NCBI RefSeq assembly: GCF_012927115.1
Contig: NZ_JABBFY010000001.1
Coordinates: forward strand, 1,488,001-1,552,000
Direction of reading: 5' to 3'
Length of the DNA stretch: 64,000 nt
Origin: Sphingomonas sp. G-3-2-10
GTDB taxonomy: Bacteria; Pseudomonadota; Alphaproteobacteria; Sphingomonadales; Sphingomonadaceae
Shown here: piece by piece, positions 62,399-64,000 of the stretch
Numbering within the stretch: position 1 is the first letter of the stretch
Layout of the letters: every line of letters begins with the position of its first letter
Program-made: the position numbers and the translations under genes
The notes under the pieces: model-generated
What the model was told of the DNA's origin: nothing
The model's database searches: none
Seen by the model: the letters and a program-made list of their open reading frames with translations, nothing else

Positions 62399-62832
62399 AG
62401 CGCGTCGGCAGGCGCATCTGACGAGGGCAGCGGCACCCGCACGCGCTGTGCCCCGCGGGTGAAATAGCCAGCGTCGATCGACAGGCTTTCCAGTTTCCAC
62501 CCATCGACGCTGGCGCCGACCGCCAGCGTGCGGCTGGTGCCGTCGGCGGTGCGGACCAGCGCCACCGCATCCTGATCGAGACGGCCGACGATGCCGATAA
62601 GCGCGGGCGCATCCTGCGGCGCGCTTTCGTCGGCCGCCGCCGGAGAGGAGCCGAACAGCGTGCGCTCGAATGCCGAGGACAGTGCAGGCTGCGGCGGCGG
62701 GGCGATCGGCTGCTGCGTGGCGGCGGGCGCATCCGCGACGGGCTGCGCGCCGGGTTGGAGCAGCGCCAACGGCATCGCGACCGCCACGGCACCGGACACG
62801 CCAAGCGCGATCAGGTCGCGGCGGTCGATCAT
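62392..62832 (-). CDS. GspC homology-region-like periplasmic protein
   Basis: The 146-aa protein has an N-terminal membrane helix (ALGVSGAVAVAMPLALLQPG), a Pro/Ala/Gln-rich linker and a small beta domain (PALIGIVGRLDQDAVALVRT, RTLAVGASVDGWKLESLSID) resembling the GspC homology region or PilP, without a PDZ. It is coupled by ATGA to the M-like gene upstream and converges on gspD. It probably serves as a second connector for the secretin. Confidence 0.6.
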   Translation of the reverse strand: MIDRRDLIALGVSGAVAVAMPLALLQPGAQPVADAPAATQQPIAPPPQPALSSAFERTLFGSSPAAADESAPQDAPALIGIVGRLDQDAVALVRTADGTSRTLAVGASVDGWKLESLSIDAGYFTRGAQRVRVPLPSSDAPADALQ

Positions 62833-63272
62833 TTCCTCACAGCCACGGCTTCGCCGGTCAGGCGTACTCCGCCTTCGATCGCTACCAGTTTCCAGCCACG
62901 CAGCCGGACGAGCGGCGTTTCGCGCTCCAGCGCGTCGGCCAGCGCGATCACGGCCTTTTCCGGCCCCGAGATGCGGAAGCGTATCGCGATCAGGCTGGTG
63001 CCCGAGGGCGGCGAGGCTTCCTCGACCAATACCCCGCCATTTCGCGCGAGTTCGCGGATGCGCAGCGCGAGTGCGGCGGGCTCGGGCAGCGCCTGCCCTT
63101 GCACCACCATTACGGTGCGATTGGTCTCCGGAGCAGCGACGGCGGCGGCCAGTTTGGTCCGTTCGCTGCGCGCGGCGGAGATGTCGCCCAACGCGTTTCC
63201 GGCGATGGGTGCGAGCAGCGCCATTGCGGCGAGCCCCGCAGCGATGCCCCAGCCGAGCGGCGACAGCTTCAT
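62829..63272 (-). CDS. GspM-like (PilO-like) bitopic protein
   Basis: The 147-aa protein has one N-terminal membrane helix (LGWGIAAGLAAMALLAPIAG), a coiled region and a small periplasmic domain (IAIRFRISGPEKAVIALADA, RLRGWKLVAIEGGVRLTGEA), the layout of GspM/PilO. Both ends are coupled by ATGA to its neighbours. The true gspM is at 56531, so this is a second such protein in the locus. Confidence 0.65.
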   Translation of the reverse strand: MKLSPLGWGIAAGLAAMALLAPIAGNALGDISAARSERTKLAAAVAAPETNRTVMVVQGQALPEPAALALRIRELARNGGVLVEEASPPSGTSLIAIRFRISGPEKAVIALADALERETPLVRLRGWKLVAIEGGVRLTGEAVAVRK

Positions 63273-63802
63273 CGCGCGCGCTCCCGGAAGGTGACCACCA
63301 TCATCACATCGACCTGACGCTGGCCCGCATCGCGCAGGCCCGCCAGCGCCGGTTCGCGGCGGATCGCGGCGCGGATGCGATCGGGATCGGGGGTGCTGAT
63401 TTCGACTTCGAGCAAGCCGGCCTGATTGCGCTCGATCCGCTGGACCGATGCCTCGGGCGGCAAGGCGCGCGCAAGGGCATCGGCCACCTGCCCCAGCCCC
63501 GGCCGCCGCAGTAGCGCGATCAGTTCCGCACGATCGGACGCAGCGGCCTTTGCCGCCGCGATCCGGGGGGCGAGTTTCTTGTCGAGCTGAGCGGCATCGG
63601 CCCGCGCATTCCCAGCGATGATCTTTGCACCGATGATCGTCGCCAGAGGCCCGGCGGCGAGCAGCAGCGCGACGCCCGCCGGGACCATCCAGCGGCGCGG
63701 CTCGAACGGCGCGGCGGGCCGATCGCGCCATGCGACTTCCCAGCCGCGCACGCTCGCGGCCAATCGCCCCGTCAGGCTGTCACCGGATTGCTGATCGCTC
63801 AT
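63269..63802 (-). CDS. GspL periplasmic-domain-like (PilN-like) protein
   Basis: The 177-aa protein has a short cytoplasmic start (WEVAWRDRPAAPFEPRRWMV), one membrane helix (VPAGVALLLAAGPLATIIGA), a coiled segment and a ferredoxin-like domain (LPPEASVQRIERNQAGLLEV). It resembles PilN or GspL lacking its cytoplasmic actin-like domain. The ATG at 63802 is preferred; one at 63847 would add 15 residues. It heads the coupled trio L-like, M-like, C-like. Confidence 0.6.
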   Translation of the reverse strand: MSDQQSGDSLTGRLAASVRGWEVAWRDRPAAPFEPRRWMVPAGVALLLAAGPLATIIGAKIIAGNARADAAQLDKKLAPRIAAAKAAASDRAELIALLRRPGLGQVADALARALPPEASVQRIERNQAGLLEVEISTPDPDRIRAAIRREPALAGLRDAGQRQVDVMMVVTFRERAR

Positions 63803-63967
63803 CTTCGCCGCCGCTGGCGCAAAGCGACGCCCAAGGCAAGCCGTCATCGACCCGACGCAAAGCTGTCATCGCCGCGACACCGCCACTGCATCACCGCGCA
63901 ATGTCCACCTCTCAGGAGCGGCTCGATCCGAGCGCAAATGACTCGGCCGCGAAACGAAGGGGTTCCC

Positions 63968-64000
63968 ATGACCGATACGAACTTCGGCTACACCGATGGT
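63968..64000 (+). CDS. start of an unidentified gene (runs off right edge)
   Basis: An ATG at 63968 preceded by GAAGGGG (63956-63962, 5-nt spacing) begins MTDTNFGYTDG and is open to the edge. Only 11 residues are visible, so no function can be given. It is divergent from the L/M/C-like trio, with 165 bp between the two starts. Confidence 0.6.
   Translation, partial: MTDTNFGYTDG

Overview
The window is high-GC DNA from an alphaproteobacterium, most likely a Sphingomonas-like member of the Sphingomonadales. This is inferred from the rpoB/rpoC sequences, several TonB receptors with PepSY membrane proteins, a DUF1993 protein, a complete type II secretion system including GspN, and the many ATGA/GTGA-coupled operons. 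No phage or insertion sequence is visible. About 53 complete protein genes, one frameshifted gene, two genes cut by the window edges and one tRNA-Pro(CGG) can be supported.

Layout. 1-355: start of a secreted Ala/Pro/Thr-rich protein (minus strand, runs off the left edge). 356-9458: a strong promoter, a structured leader, rpoB, rpoC and a bidirectional terminator. 9469-16144: a multi-pass acyltransferase-like protein and two TonB receptors, the second followed by a PepSY protein behind a Fur-box-like palindrome (iron/siderophore uptake). 16148-20998: a minus-strand copper operon (DUF2946, TonB receptor, PepSY, PCuAC chaperone, SCO) whose last three genes are chained by ATGA overlaps. 21103-22473: DUF1993 and a PanE-like reductase. 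22470-24526: molybdate ABC transporter modABC with a short ModC. 24554-27953: a TerY-type triad (VWA, PP2C, kinase). 28077-29550: a frameshifted RhtA-type exporter with a divergent Lrp-family regulator.

29691-33265: a GT2 glycosyltransferase coupled to an unusual DegT aminotransferase/flavoprotein fusion. 33405-35105: a c-haem lipoprotein. 35408-39362: an HscC-like Hsp70 with a divergent J-domain membrane protein. 39366-48976: lepA, a B12-type radical SAM enzyme, a periplasmic histidine phosphatase, a CsgG-like protein, the pnuC/NadR-kinase pair, a chemoreceptor with a small coupled partner, and a ferredoxin-NADP reductase. 49069-50422: tRNA-Pro, a palindromic repeat element and dinB.

50429-63802: the type II secretion locus. 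One minus arm carries L-M-E-F, the plus arm carries G-H-I-C-D, another minus arm carries a periplasmic-binding-protein-like gene with J and K, gspN stands alone, and a last minus trio encodes second L-, M- and C-like proteins. The right edge cuts a plus-strand gene just after its start.

The items most worth a second look are the DegT-flavoprotein fusion, the binding protein built into the gspJK operon, the extra L/M/C-like trio, the J protein with an altered HPD motif and internal duplication, the chemoreceptor's coupled small protein, the composite palindromic repeats, and the gspF ribosome-binding site buried in a hairpin.
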